From: Burkholderiales bacterium | Lineage (GTDB): Bacteria; Pseudomonadota; Gammaproteobacteria; Burkholderiales; Burkholderiaceae_C | Assembly (NCBI GenBank): GCA_016195825.1 | Contig: JACPYV010000021.1 | Span: 1 to 46,708, forward strand | Direction of reading: 5' to 3' | Length of the DNA stretch: 46,708 nucleotides | In this document: positions 17,207-24,801 of the stretch, in pieces | Position numbering within the stretch: the first letter of the stretch is position 1 | How the letters are laid out: each line of letters opens with the position of its first letter | Made by a program: the position numbers and the translations under genes | Notes under the pieces: generated by a model | The model's input: only the letters and a program-made list of their open reading frames with translations | Told to the model about the DNA's origin: nothing | Database searches by the model: none

Positions 17207-19399
17207 TCATCTGCGCGGCAGAGGTCTCATCTCGAACCGCAATTCGCCGCCCTGAGTCAGCGCTGTGTGGTCCATCTGCGTTGCTGCCACGGCACGCCCG
17301 TTCAGCCAGGCCTGGGCTGCGTACGGTCTCGATTCAGCGAATCCCCCTGCCACCACCCGGAGCGTCTTTCCATCCGCCAGTCGAAGCTGCGCCAAGGCCA
17401 CCTGCGGCGAGCCCAGCACATAACTGCCACTGGCGGCGCGCACCGGGTAAAGGCCCAACGTGGAGAAGACATACCAGGCGCTCATCTGGCCGCAGTCGTC
17501 GTTGCCGGTGATGCCGGCGGGGCTGTCCGCATAGAACGCGCGGCTGATGCGCTGGATCAGCGCATGTCCCTTCCAGGGCTGCGGCGTGTAGGCATACAGG
17601 TAGGCGATGTGATGGCTGGGCTCGTTGCCATGGGCGTACTGGCCGATCAGGGCTTCCTGGCCCTGGTGCTTGTCAACACCGCGCTGCTTTACGCTGAAGA
17701 ACTCGTCCAGCCACCGTCCGAAAGCGGCTGGCCCGCCCATCAGCTGGGCCAGACCCTGCGGGTCATGCAGGCCGGGCGTCAGCGAATATTGCCAGGCGTT
17801 CGCCTCGGTGTAGTCACCAGGGTTGCCCAAAGGCGAGGTGGCCGTGAGTGGGTCGAATGGCGTGCGCCAATTGCCCTGAGAGTCGCGCCCGCGCATCTGC
17901 CGCGTGCCCTCATCCCAGAGCTTGCGGTAGCCCTGGGCTCGCTCGGCAAAGCGCAGTTCGGTGGCGCTGTCGCCGAGCTGCGCGGCGACCTGTGCCACTG
18001 CGGCGTCGCCCACGCCGTACTCCAGTGTCTTGGAGACTGCTTCGCCGGGCTCCTTGTCGAAGGGCAGGTAGCCGTACTGCTCATAGCTGGCCCAACTGCG
18101 TTGCGCCCATGCCGGGGCATCAGGGCGAGGCAGCGTCGACGTCTCGACCATCGCCCTGAGCGCGGCCTGCGCATCAAAGCCCTTGAAGCCCTTGGCCAGC
18201 GCGTCAGCGATCACCGGCAGGGCAGGGTTGCCGATCATGGTGTGGGTTTCTCGGCCCCACGCGGTCCACAGCGGCAGGTATCCCTGGGCCTTGTGGTGCT
18301 CGATCAGCGTGGCAACCATGCTGTCGACGCGCTCTGGCACGATCAGCGTGAACAGCGGCTGCACCGCACGGAAGGTGTCCCACAGGCTCATCGTCGAGTA
18401 GTAGTGACCGCCTGGCGCCAACTGCACCTGCCCGGTCGGGCCCCGCACCCGGCCATCCACGTCCGCGATGTCGCTCGGGTGCATCAGCGTGCGGTACAGC
18501 GCCGAGTAGAAGATGCGCTTCTGACGCTCCGGCGCCTCGATGCGGATGCGGCCGAGCATGTCCTCCCACTGCGCGGCGGCCTCGCCGTGCACTTCGTCGA
18601 AGGACATGGCCTGGACTTCCTCCAGGTTGCGGCGAGCACCGTCCACATCCACGGTGGACAAAGCTACCCGGGCCTGCAGCGTTCGGTCGCTGCCGAGGTC
18701 GAAGTTCAGTACATACCGGGGTGCTTTGTCCTTTGGTCGGGAAGGCAGCGTGATTACGCGCTGGATGGGCGCACTGAACTGAACGACAAAGCTGGCCTCA
18801 CGCTCCACCCAGTTGCGGCTGTGCACGGTGCCGCTGATCTCACCCTTGGCGGCGTCCACCTTCACATCGCTGTGCGTGACCCGGGCGTCGGTCTGGAACA
18901 GGATGCCGTGCTGCAGGTCTGCCAGTACCTGCGCAGTGCCTGCCTTGTCGAATCTGTAACGCTGCAGGGCCACGCGCTGAGTGGCGGTCAGTTCGACCTT
19001 GACGCCGTGCGCGGGCAGTCGAACCGTGTAGTAGCCGGGCTGAGCTGACTCGCTCCTCTTTGCATAGCCCGTTTCGAAACGGGTGCTGATTGAATCCCAG
19101 GCCCTCCCCATCCGCGGCTGCAGCAGCACGTCGCCCAGCTCGCCGATGCCGGCACCGCTGATGTGCGTGTTGGAGAAACCCATGATGGTCTTGGCACGGT
19201 ACTGGTAGCCCGAGGCGTAGCTCCAGCCCCTGTCGTTGTTGTCGGGACTCGGGGCCACCATGCCGAAGGGCCGTGTGGCACCGGGGAAGACGTGGCCCGT
19301 GCCGTCGGTGCCGATGAAGGGGTTGACATAGGCCGTGAGGGACTGCGCCGCGGCCAGCAAAGGCGCAAGCAGCGTGAACAGCGTGGCGGCGGCCTTCAT
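17207..19399 (-). CDS. GH92-family exo-alpha-mannosidase, secreted
   Basis: Calcium-dependent, inverting exo-acting alpha-mannosidase family, 730 residues. The signal peptide is MKAAATLFTLLAPLLAAAQS, and mature family sequence starts at once with YVNPFIGTDGTGHVFPGA. Diagnostic motifs are PFGMVAPSPDN, MGFSNTHISGAGIGELGD, GNEPSHHIAYLYAYTPQPW and GNDDCGQMSAWYVFSTLGLYP. The acidic residues of the GNEPSHH and GNDDCGQ motifs correspond to family catalytic and calcium positions, though this sequence alone does not show linkage specificity. Its ATG overlaps the esterase stop as TGATG. It probably acts in the periplasm. GH92 enzymes usually trim host or fungal N-glycan or mannan chains, and here one sits in an otherwise alpha-glucan-type operon. 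Confidence 0.95.
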   Translation of the reverse strand: MKAAATLFTLLAPLLAAAQSLTAYVNPFIGTDGTGHVFPGATRPFGMVAPSPDNNDRGWSYASGYQYRAKTIMGFSNTHISGAGIGELGDVLLQPRMGRAWDSISTRFETGYAKRSESAQPGYYTVRLPAHGVKVELTATQRVALQRYRFDKAGTAQVLADLQHGILFQTDARVTHSDVKVDAAKGEISGTVHSRNWVEREASFVVQFSAPIQRVITLPSRPKDKAPRYVLNFDLGSDRTLQARVALSTVDVDGARRNLEEVQAMSFDEVHGEAAAQWEDMLGRIRIEAPERQKRIFYSALYRTLMHPSDIADVDGRVRGPTGQVQLAPGGHYYSTMSLWDTFRAVQPLFTLIVPERVDSMVATLIEHHKAQGYLPLWTAWGRETHTMIGNPALPVIADALAKGFKGFDAQAALRAMVETSTLPRPDAPAWAQRSWASYEQYGYLPFDKEPGEAVSKTLEYGVGDAAVAQVAAQLGDSATELRFAERAQGYRKLWDEGTRQMRGRDSQGNWRTPFDPLTATSPLGNPGDYTEANAWQYSLTPGLHDPQGLAQLMGGPAAFGRWLDEFFSVKQRGVDKHQGQEALIGQYAHGNEPSHHIAYLYAYTPQPWKGHALIQRISRAFYADSPAGITGNDDCGQMSAWYVFSTLGLYPVRAASGSYVLGSPQVALAQLRLADGKTLRVVAGGFAESRPYAAQAWLNGRAVAATQMDHTALTQGGELRFEMRPLPRR

Positions 19400-20313
19400 C
19401 AGCGCTTGCCCATCAGAAAGAGCAGCGGGATTTCAAGGCGAGCGGCCCAGGCCTTCTCGTTGTGGCCGGTGCCTTCGAACACACGGGTTTCGAAGTTCTT
19501 GCCGTCTTCGTAGCCGCGCTCGCGCGCGAGGTCGTCGACGATCAGCTGATACGGTGCATAGAGTGCGTCCAGCTCCGTCGTGCCGTGGTCCTGGTAGATC
19601 CGGTGCGTGGCCGGGTCGGCCAGGCGGGCGCGCAGGTAGTTGAAGGCTGCCAGCGGGACCGCTGCATTGGGCTTGAAGCCACCGATCCAGTGCGTGGACA
19701 GCCCTGCAGCGCCTCCGAACACCTGCGGGTATTCGTTCATCGCGTAGACCGAGATCAGGCCGCCCATGCTGGAGCCCATCAGGAAAGTGCTGGCGGCCTC
19801 GGCCCGGGTGGCGTACTTCGCGTCGATGGCCGGCTTGAGCTCTTCGACCAGAAAGCGCAGGTAGTTGTCTGACTGCGGCTTGTTCTGCAGTCCTTCCTTG
19901 ACGAGCTTGTCGCGCAGCGCCTCGGGCATTTCGGGCAGGTACTTCTGCGGAAAGTACTCGCTGTGGCGGTACTTGCCGTTGTTCCAGACGCCAACGACCA
20001 GGGTGTCCGAGATGCGCCCTTCGTTGATGAGGCGCTGCACCACGTCCTGCACGTTCCAGGCCTGCTTGTTCCAGGTCGTGCCTGCATCGAACAGCATTTG
20101 GCCGTCGTGCATGTAAAGCACGGCATAGCGCTTCTTGTCCGTGTAGCCATCGGGCAACCAGACGTCGACATGGCGCGCATCCACGAACTTGGACGGGAAG
20201 CTCGCGAGCCGCTCCACGCGGCCGACGGCCACCTGGGGCAAGGGCTCAGCGGCCAGAGTGACCTCAGTCAGGCCCAGTGTGAGCAGCAAGGCGCTCAGCA
20301 GTCGTTTAAGCAT
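19399..20313 (-). CDS. Esterase-D family alpha/beta hydrolase, exported
   Basis: Putative carbohydrate or siderophore-type esterase of 304 residues. The signal peptide is MLKRLLSALLLTLGLTEVTLA. The alpha/beta-hydrolase core has VDVWLPDGYTDKKRYAVLYMHDGQ. The nucleophile elbow is GSSMGG with S182, and the likely catalytic His is in EGTGHNEKAW. This is the PF00756 pattern shared by esterase D, feruloyl/acetyl esterases (CE1) and enterochelin esterases. ATG 20313 is preceded by GGAG at good distance and overlaps the preceding stop by 8 bases. In this operon it most likely removes an acyl group from a glycan before GH92 or GH13 attack, which is inference from position. Confidence 0.88.
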   Translation of the reverse strand: MLKRLLSALLLTLGLTEVTLAAEPLPQVAVGRVERLASFPSKFVDARHVDVWLPDGYTDKKRYAVLYMHDGQMLFDAGTTWNKQAWNVQDVVQRLINEGRISDTLVVGVWNNGKYRHSEYFPQKYLPEMPEALRDKLVKEGLQNKPQSDNYLRFLVEELKPAIDAKYATRAEAASTFLMGSSMGGLISVYAMNEYPQVFGGAAGLSTHWIGGFKPNAAVPLAAFNYLRARLADPATHRIYQDHGTTELDALYAPYQLIVDDLARERGYEDGKNFETRVFEGTGHNEKAWAARLEIPLLFLMGKR

Positions 20314-21235
20314 CAGCGGTGTCTCCATCCAGTCGTTGTTTTGCCTCCGAGAAGCACTCGCAGGCAATCTCCCACAGCCGCTGTGCATCGGCATAGCGGT
20401 CGCTGGGTTCGCCGCCGAATTCATCGTCGGCGAGATCGGGGCGGGGTTGGGCGTAGTGAATCCACAGCGCATCGGGGCCGTCGCCTATCCTCATCGGCAG
20501 CAGCTCTGGGTTGAAGCTCAGGTAGTCGCCGGCTCGAGCGCCGCGCAAAAAACCCTCGAAGCAGCTTCGCCACATGACGCGGTGATGCTCGACATAGGGG
20601 CCGGGGTCGTCCAGCCCGGTCTGGATGGCGCCGACATTGCCGATGCGGGCGTGCATGAAGCGCACCCGGTCGAACACCGGTTGCAGCCGCGCGACACGGC
20701 TGAGGAACTCGCCGCCATAGGGGAGCTCATGCCCGGTGTACCAGTGCGACAGATCGGCGTTGAAGCGAACGTCGGGCCAGCGCTCCACGAGGTCCAGCGT
20801 GCGGCGCAGGTCTTGGGTGATGGTGCCACGGTGCGTCTCGATGTAGAGCGGATGACCATGGCAGGCCGAGGCTTCGAGCACAGCGCCGACGAGGGCGTCG
20901 ATCTCGGCATCCGTCTCGAAGCTGTTGCCGACGTGCAGCGTGGTGGCGTCCAGTCCGAGTAGCTTGTGCGCGCGGGCAATCCCATCGGCTTCGTCAGGCT
21001 GCATCACTCGGCCCATGCCGCTGGCGCGCAGGCCGGCTGCCAGCACGGTCTCGGCATCAGACCAGCTCTGCACGGCGATGTAGCCATCGGCCTTCACCAT
21101 GTCGAGCTGCTCGGCGAATGTGGGCCTCCAGCCGCGAGTGCCGGGCGGTAGGTCCATCAGCGTGCCGCTGTTGAGATCGCGGCGCAGCCGCGGCGCGGCA
21201 GCAGTGCCGTCGTTGGTTCTGTCGGCGGTGGGCAT
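20306..21235 (-). CDS. Sugar phosphate isomerase/epimerase-like TIM-barrel protein
   Basis: A 309-residue member of the AP-endonuclease-2/xylose-isomerase-like TIM barrel group. Candidate metal ligands are E and H in IETHRGT, D and H in FNADLSHW, H in VRFMHARIG and E in FNPELLP; this order (E, D/H, H, E) is the family's metal site. There is no signal peptide, so it is cytoplasmic. ATG 21235 has AGGA seven bases upstream; the GTG one codon earlier is less likely. It lies 24 bases after the secreted GH13 gene and overlaps the esterase. A cytoplasmic epimerase/isomerase fits a pathway that converts an unusual sugar, possibly one made by the two dioxygenases. Substrate unknown. Confidence 0.85.
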   Translation of the reverse strand: MPTADRTNDGTAAAPRLRRDLNSGTLMDLPPGTRGWRPTFAEQLDMVKADGYIAVQSWSDAETVLAAGLRASGMGRVMQPDEADGIARAHKLLGLDATTLHVGNSFETDAEIDALVGAVLEASACHGHPLYIETHRGTITQDLRRTLDLVERWPDVRFNADLSHWYTGHELPYGGEFLSRVARLQPVFDRVRFMHARIGNVGAIQTGLDDPGPYVEHHRVMWRSCFEGFLRGARAGDYLSFNPELLPMRIGDGPDALWIHYAQPRPDLADDEFGGEPSDRYADAQRLWEIACECFSEAKQRLDGDTADA

Positions 21236-21259
21236 CACTTGTCCTGTGCACGATCCGCG

Positions 21260-23149
21260 TCAGCGCGGTGAATCGATCTGCAAGAGCGTTACCGAGCGCG
21301 GCGGCAGCTCCAACTGCTCACCCACCGCGAAACGCTGGTTGCTCATCACGTCACGTGCCGTGGCTCCCTTCGGCAGCCGTTCTCTAAAGCGTTTCGTGGC
21401 GAGCTGGGTGGTCGTGTTGTTCTTGTTGATGATCAACATCACTGTGTCGCGCTCGTCAAAGCGGAACAGCACATAGCAGCCATCCTCAGGGAAGAAGTGC
21501 ATCAGGCGCCCCTCATGCACTACACGGGCCGTCTTGCGCCAGTTGAGCAACTTGCGAAGCCAGGCTTGCATGGCCGCCTGCTCGGGCTTCAGGCCCGCAC
21601 CCGTGAACGCGTTGGCGATATCGCCCGCCCAGCCGCCGGGGAAGTCGCCGCGGAAGGCATCGAAGGCATTGAGCGCCTTGGGGCTGGTCATCAGCACCTC
21701 GGTGCCGTAATAGATCTGCGGGATGCGCTTCATCGTCAACACATAGGCCAGCGCCATGCGGGTCAGCGCGGGGTCCTCGTCCAGCGCGCTGAAGATGCGC
21801 GGCGTGTCGTGATTGCCATCGAACAGCACGAGGCGGCCCGGGTCGGCGTACAGCTGGTCGCTCACCAGCAGGTTGTAGAGCCGCTTCAGCCCGGTGTTGT
21901 AGGTCTCGGGCTCCGCAAGCGCCTGTGCCAGCGGCGTGTAGACCACATAGTCCATCACGCTGGGCAGCGTCGACACGAAGCCATTGCCCTGGGTGCGACC
22001 ACGTGCCCAATAGGCCTGCACGGCGGGGTTGTCGCTCCATTCCTCTCCGACGATGCCGAGGGCGGGGTACTCAGCGAGGATGCGGCGGGTCCACTCGTTG
22101 ATGAACGCGGGGTCGGAGTACGCGTAGGTGTCCACGCGCAGCCCGGACAGTCCAGCAAACTCGACCCACCAGATCGCATTCTGGATTTCATAGTTGGCCA
22201 TCTGCGGGTTGCGCTGGTTCTTGTCCGGCAAGGTGGTGTCGAACCAGCCGGCAGAGAAGCGCTCAAGATCGGCCGCTGACGCGTACGGGTCGCTGACCGT
22301 CGTGCGAGCGTGGTTGGTGAGCACGAACTGGTTGTCGTTGCTCAGCCAGTCGGGCGCGGGCAGATCCCGCATCCACCAGTGGTTGGAGCCGATGTGGTTG
22401 GGTACCAGGTCCTGGATCACCTTTAGTCCCTTGGCACGGGCCAGGGCCACGAAGCGCTGGTAGTCGGCATTGCTGCCGTAGCGGGGGTCGATGCGGTAGG
22501 CGTCGGTCGTGCCGTAGCCGTGGTACGAAAAGCTGGGCTGGTTGCTCTCTGTGAGCGGCGTGGGCCAGATGGCCGTGTAGCCCATGGCCGCGATGTGATC
22601 CAGGCTCCGGATCATGCCGGCCAGGTCGCCGCCATGCCGGCCGCCGGGCAACCGGCGGTCGGCCTGTTCGGTGAAGCCAGGTGCGTTGTCGTTGGCAGGG
22701 TCACCGTTGACGAAGCGATCGGGCATCAGGTTGAGGATCACGTCGGCCGGGACGAATCCCTGGCGGTCGGCCGAGCCCGGTGCGCGTGCGCGCAGCTCAT
22801 AGCGCAACACGCCGGCCTCAGTGCCGCGCTGCAGCGTGATCGGCACGGTGCCGGCGGTCGTCTGGGCGCCGACCTGCAGCGTCAGCCATAGGTAGTTGGG
22901 GTTGGGGCCGCGCGTGCTGCTGACCAGGCGCACGCCGGGCCAGCTCAGGCGCGCGGTGCATTCGGCGATGCCGGGCCCGTGGAGCATCAGCTCAACTTGT
23001 TCGTGCTTCATGCCCACCCACCAGTTCGGTGGGTCCACGCGCTCCACCGTCTGCGCCCGCACCGGCAGCGCCAGAAGGCAGGCTGTGAACAGGCAGAACA
23101 TCGTCAAGCCGACCGTCGATCGGCGGCCATCGCACGCGCGCCACTTCAT
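21260..23149 (-). CDS. Secreted GH13 amylase/neopullulanase-like enzyme with CDase N-domain
   Basis: Hydrolyses alpha-1,4 (and possibly alpha-1,6) glucans, 629 residues. The signal peptide ends near residue 32 (TMFCLFTACLLALPVRAQ). An N-terminal cyclomaltodextrinase-type beta domain (about 35-125, VDPPNWWVGMKHEQVELML) precedes the catalytic barrel. Catalytic residues are nucleophile D340 (GLRVDTYAYSD), acid/base E369 (GIVGEEWSD) and transition-state D448 (FDGNHDTPR). NLMPDRFVNGDPAND and GYGTTDAYRIDPRYG are typical of the SusA/neopullulanase branch. It ends with a C-terminal beta domain. The start overlaps the PhyH stop as ATGA. It probably acts in the periplasm and supplies short maltodextrins to the MFS transporter. 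Confidence 0.94.
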   Translation of the reverse strand: MKWRACDGRRSTVGLTMFCLFTACLLALPVRAQTVERVDPPNWWVGMKHEQVELMLHGPGIAECTARLSWPGVRLVSSTRGPNPNYLWLTLQVGAQTTAGTVPITLQRGTEAGVLRYELRARAPGSADRQGFVPADVILNLMPDRFVNGDPANDNAPGFTEQADRRLPGGRHGGDLAGMIRSLDHIAAMGYTAIWPTPLTESNQPSFSYHGYGTTDAYRIDPRYGSNADYQRFVALARAKGLKVIQDLVPNHIGSNHWWMRDLPAPDWLSNDNQFVLTNHARTTVSDPYASAADLERFSAGWFDTTLPDKNQRNPQMANYEIQNAIWWVEFAGLSGLRVDTYAYSDPAFINEWTRRILAEYPALGIVGEEWSDNPAVQAYWARGRTQGNGFVSTLPSVMDYVVYTPLAQALAEPETYNTGLKRLYNLLVSDQLYADPGRLVLFDGNHDTPRIFSALDEDPALTRMALAYVLTMKRIPQIYYGTEVLMTSPKALNAFDAFRGDFPGGWAGDIANAFTGAGLKPEQAAMQAWLRKLLNWRKTARVVHEGRLMHFFPEDGCYVLFRFDERDTVMLIINKNNTTTQLATKRFRERLPKGATARDVMSNQRFAVGEQLELPPRSVTLLQIDSPR

Positions 23150-23964
23150 CCGGCGGCCCCTTCGAAGACGACCGGGTTGCGCGGTGTGGCGATGACTTCA
23201 CCCGGCTGCACACCCGGGCACCATTGGTCGCGGTCATGAGCCTGCGCGGCGCTGAGCGCCTGGGTCAGCCGCATGTCTGCGTCCATGTAGATCACCGTCA
23301 TCACGGCGCGGGGCGTGCGGGAGACGTTGGCGCGGGCTTTGTGGAAGGTCCAGCCGAGATGGAAGCTGATCTCTCCCAGATCGAATGCGCCGCACGCGAA
23401 CTCGAAGCCGTGCCGGGCCATGTTGGCGCTGATCTTCTCTTCGCTCTCGTCGCTGATGCCGAGGTCACGCCCGAACTCGACCGACTGGCTACGGGCATAG
23501 AAGCCCAGCGGCCCCATGTCCGCAGGCACGGCCTGCAGCGGCACCCAGGCCGTAATCGCACGGTCCGAGGCCAGGGGCCAGTAGTACTGATCCGCGTGTG
23601 CGGGCGTGATGCCGCCGCCCGGCTCCTTGTAGAGCGACTGATCGTGGTACAGCCTCACGCCGCGTACTTGAAGCAGCTCCGCGGCAATGCGGCCCAGCCT
23701 TCGGCCCATCACGAATTCCTTGACGATGGCGCTGTGCTCCCACAGGTTCATCACCTGCAGGAAGGCCTTGTCATAGGTGCTGCGTTCTTCCAGCGGTGCG
23801 TTCTGCGTGTTGAGCGCGATGGTGAGACGGGTGATCTCGTCCCCGTAGTGCTTGAGCGCCGATGGCGACAGCACGTCTTTGAGCTTGATGAATCCGTCGC
23901 GCTCGAACTGCTCGATCTGGGACGGCGTGATGCGGTAGGGCGAGTCGATGTCCACGGTGGTCAT
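23146..23964 (-). CDS. Phytanoyl-CoA dioxygenase (PhyH) family protein, second copy
   Basis: Fe(II)/2-oxoglutarate-dependent oxygenase of 272 residues, cytoplasmic. The metal triad is H123-x-D125 in ITPAHADQYYWPL and the distal H208 in TFHKARANVSRTPRAVM, which follows the classic PhyH pattern H-x5-x-S-x3-R with the 2-oxoglutarate-binding Arg. The N-terminus ITPSQIEQFERDGFIKLKDVLS is standard for the family. It starts 3 bases after the other PhyH gene and ends in an ATGA overlap with the GH13 gene. Known members hydroxylate ectoine, phytanoyl-CoA or diverse natural products. The substrate here is unknown, and linkage to a sugar operon suggests a glycan or sugar-related compound. Confidence 0.9.
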   Translation of the reverse strand: MTTVDIDSPYRITPSQIEQFERDGFIKLKDVLSPSALKHYGDEITRLTIALNTQNAPLEERSTYDKAFLQVMNLWEHSAIVKEFVMGRRLGRIAAELLQVRGVRLYHDQSLYKEPGGGITPAHADQYYWPLASDRAITAWVPLQAVPADMGPLGFYARSQSVEFGRDLGISDESEEKISANMARHGFEFACGAFDLGEISFHLGWTFHKARANVSRTPRAVMTVIYMDADMRLTQALSAAQAHDRDQWCPGVQPGEVIATPRNPVVFEGAAG

Positions 23965-23967
23965 GGT

Positions 23968-24801
23968 TCAGGTTTTGCGGGTTTCGGGGCGCAGGAAGGG
24001 ATGAGCCAGGTCTTCAATGCCTCGCTCCGCGTATGGGTCATTGCCGGCTACGACGACGACGTCGCGGTAGTCATCTGGAGCGAAGCGGGAGTTGCCGAAT
24101 TTCCACGGCAGCTGAGATCGTGCGGACATGTAGTGGTTGACCAACGCCCGGCGGTAGCCGCTGGTGCGGCGGTTGTCGAGGCTTCGGTGCAACGTGAAGC
24201 CGTTGAAGAACACCACCGAGCCGGCCGGCACCTCGACGGCGATGCCGCCTTCGCGCCCACCGAATTCACTCTCCCAGCCGACGGCCTCGGGTGCGCCATC
24301 AAAGCGAGGGTCGTCGCAGGGCTGCATGGGCCAGAGTGCACCCCGTGCATGGCTGCCGGGTTGCATCCACAGACAACCGTTGTCGATGGTGGCGTCATCG
24401 AGCGCGATCCACACACCGGTCAAGGAGCGGTCGGTCGTCGGGATGAAGGTCTCATCCTGGTGCCAGGCCTGGCCCGGCTTGCCGGCGTTCTTCACGAACA
24501 GCATCGACTGCATGCATTTCACGTCAAGGCCGATTAGCTGCGTGAGCACCTCGACGATGGCGGGGTGGCTGAGCATCTCGCGCATCAGTGACGAGACCTT
24601 GTGGGGAAAGTGGATGGCCAGGACGTTCTTCAGTGGGGGCTCGCCGTCGTCGTCGAGTTGTGCCACACCGTCGATGGTGCCGCGCTGCCCGCAGGCAATC
24701 GCGATCGCCTCTTCACGCAGGGCCTGCACGGTAGGCAGGTCGACCATGCCGCTGCAGATGGCATAGCCGTTGCGCCGGTACTGGTCCTGCAAGGGGTTCA
24801 T
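23968..24801 (-). CDS. Phytanoyl-CoA dioxygenase (PhyH) family protein, first copy
   Basis: Fe(II)/2-oxoglutarate oxygenase of 277 residues. The triad is H114-Q-D116 in QAWHQDETFIPTTD and H205 in FFNGFTLHRSLDN, with RRTSGYRRALVNHY supplying the 2-oxoglutarate Arg. GVWIALDDATIDNGCLW and PGSH are strong PhyH signatures. ATG 24801 overlaps the alpha-glucosidase stop as ATGA; the long open extension upstream is a shadow of that gene and is rejected. It differs clearly from the neighbouring PhyH protein in sequence and motif spacing, so the pair is not a recent duplication and could act on two positions or two successive intermediates. Confidence 0.92.
   Translation of the reverse strand: MNPLQDQYRRNGYAICSGMVDLPTVQALREEAIAIACGQRGTIDGVAQLDDDGEPPLKNVLAIHFPHKVSSLMREMLSHPAIVEVLTQLIGLDVKCMQSMLFVKNAGKPGQAWHQDETFIPTTDRSLTGVWIALDDATIDNGCLWMQPGSHARGALWPMQPCDDPRFDGAPEAVGWESEFGGREGGIAVEVPAGSVVFFNGFTLHRSLDNRRTSGYRRALVNHYMSARSQLPWKFGNSRFAPDDYRDVVVVAGNDPYAERGIEDLAHPFLRPETRKT

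Noticed and set aside
17132..19048. A 638-codon plus-strand frame
   Set aside because: Antisense of GH92, which carries all family motifs on the minus strand.
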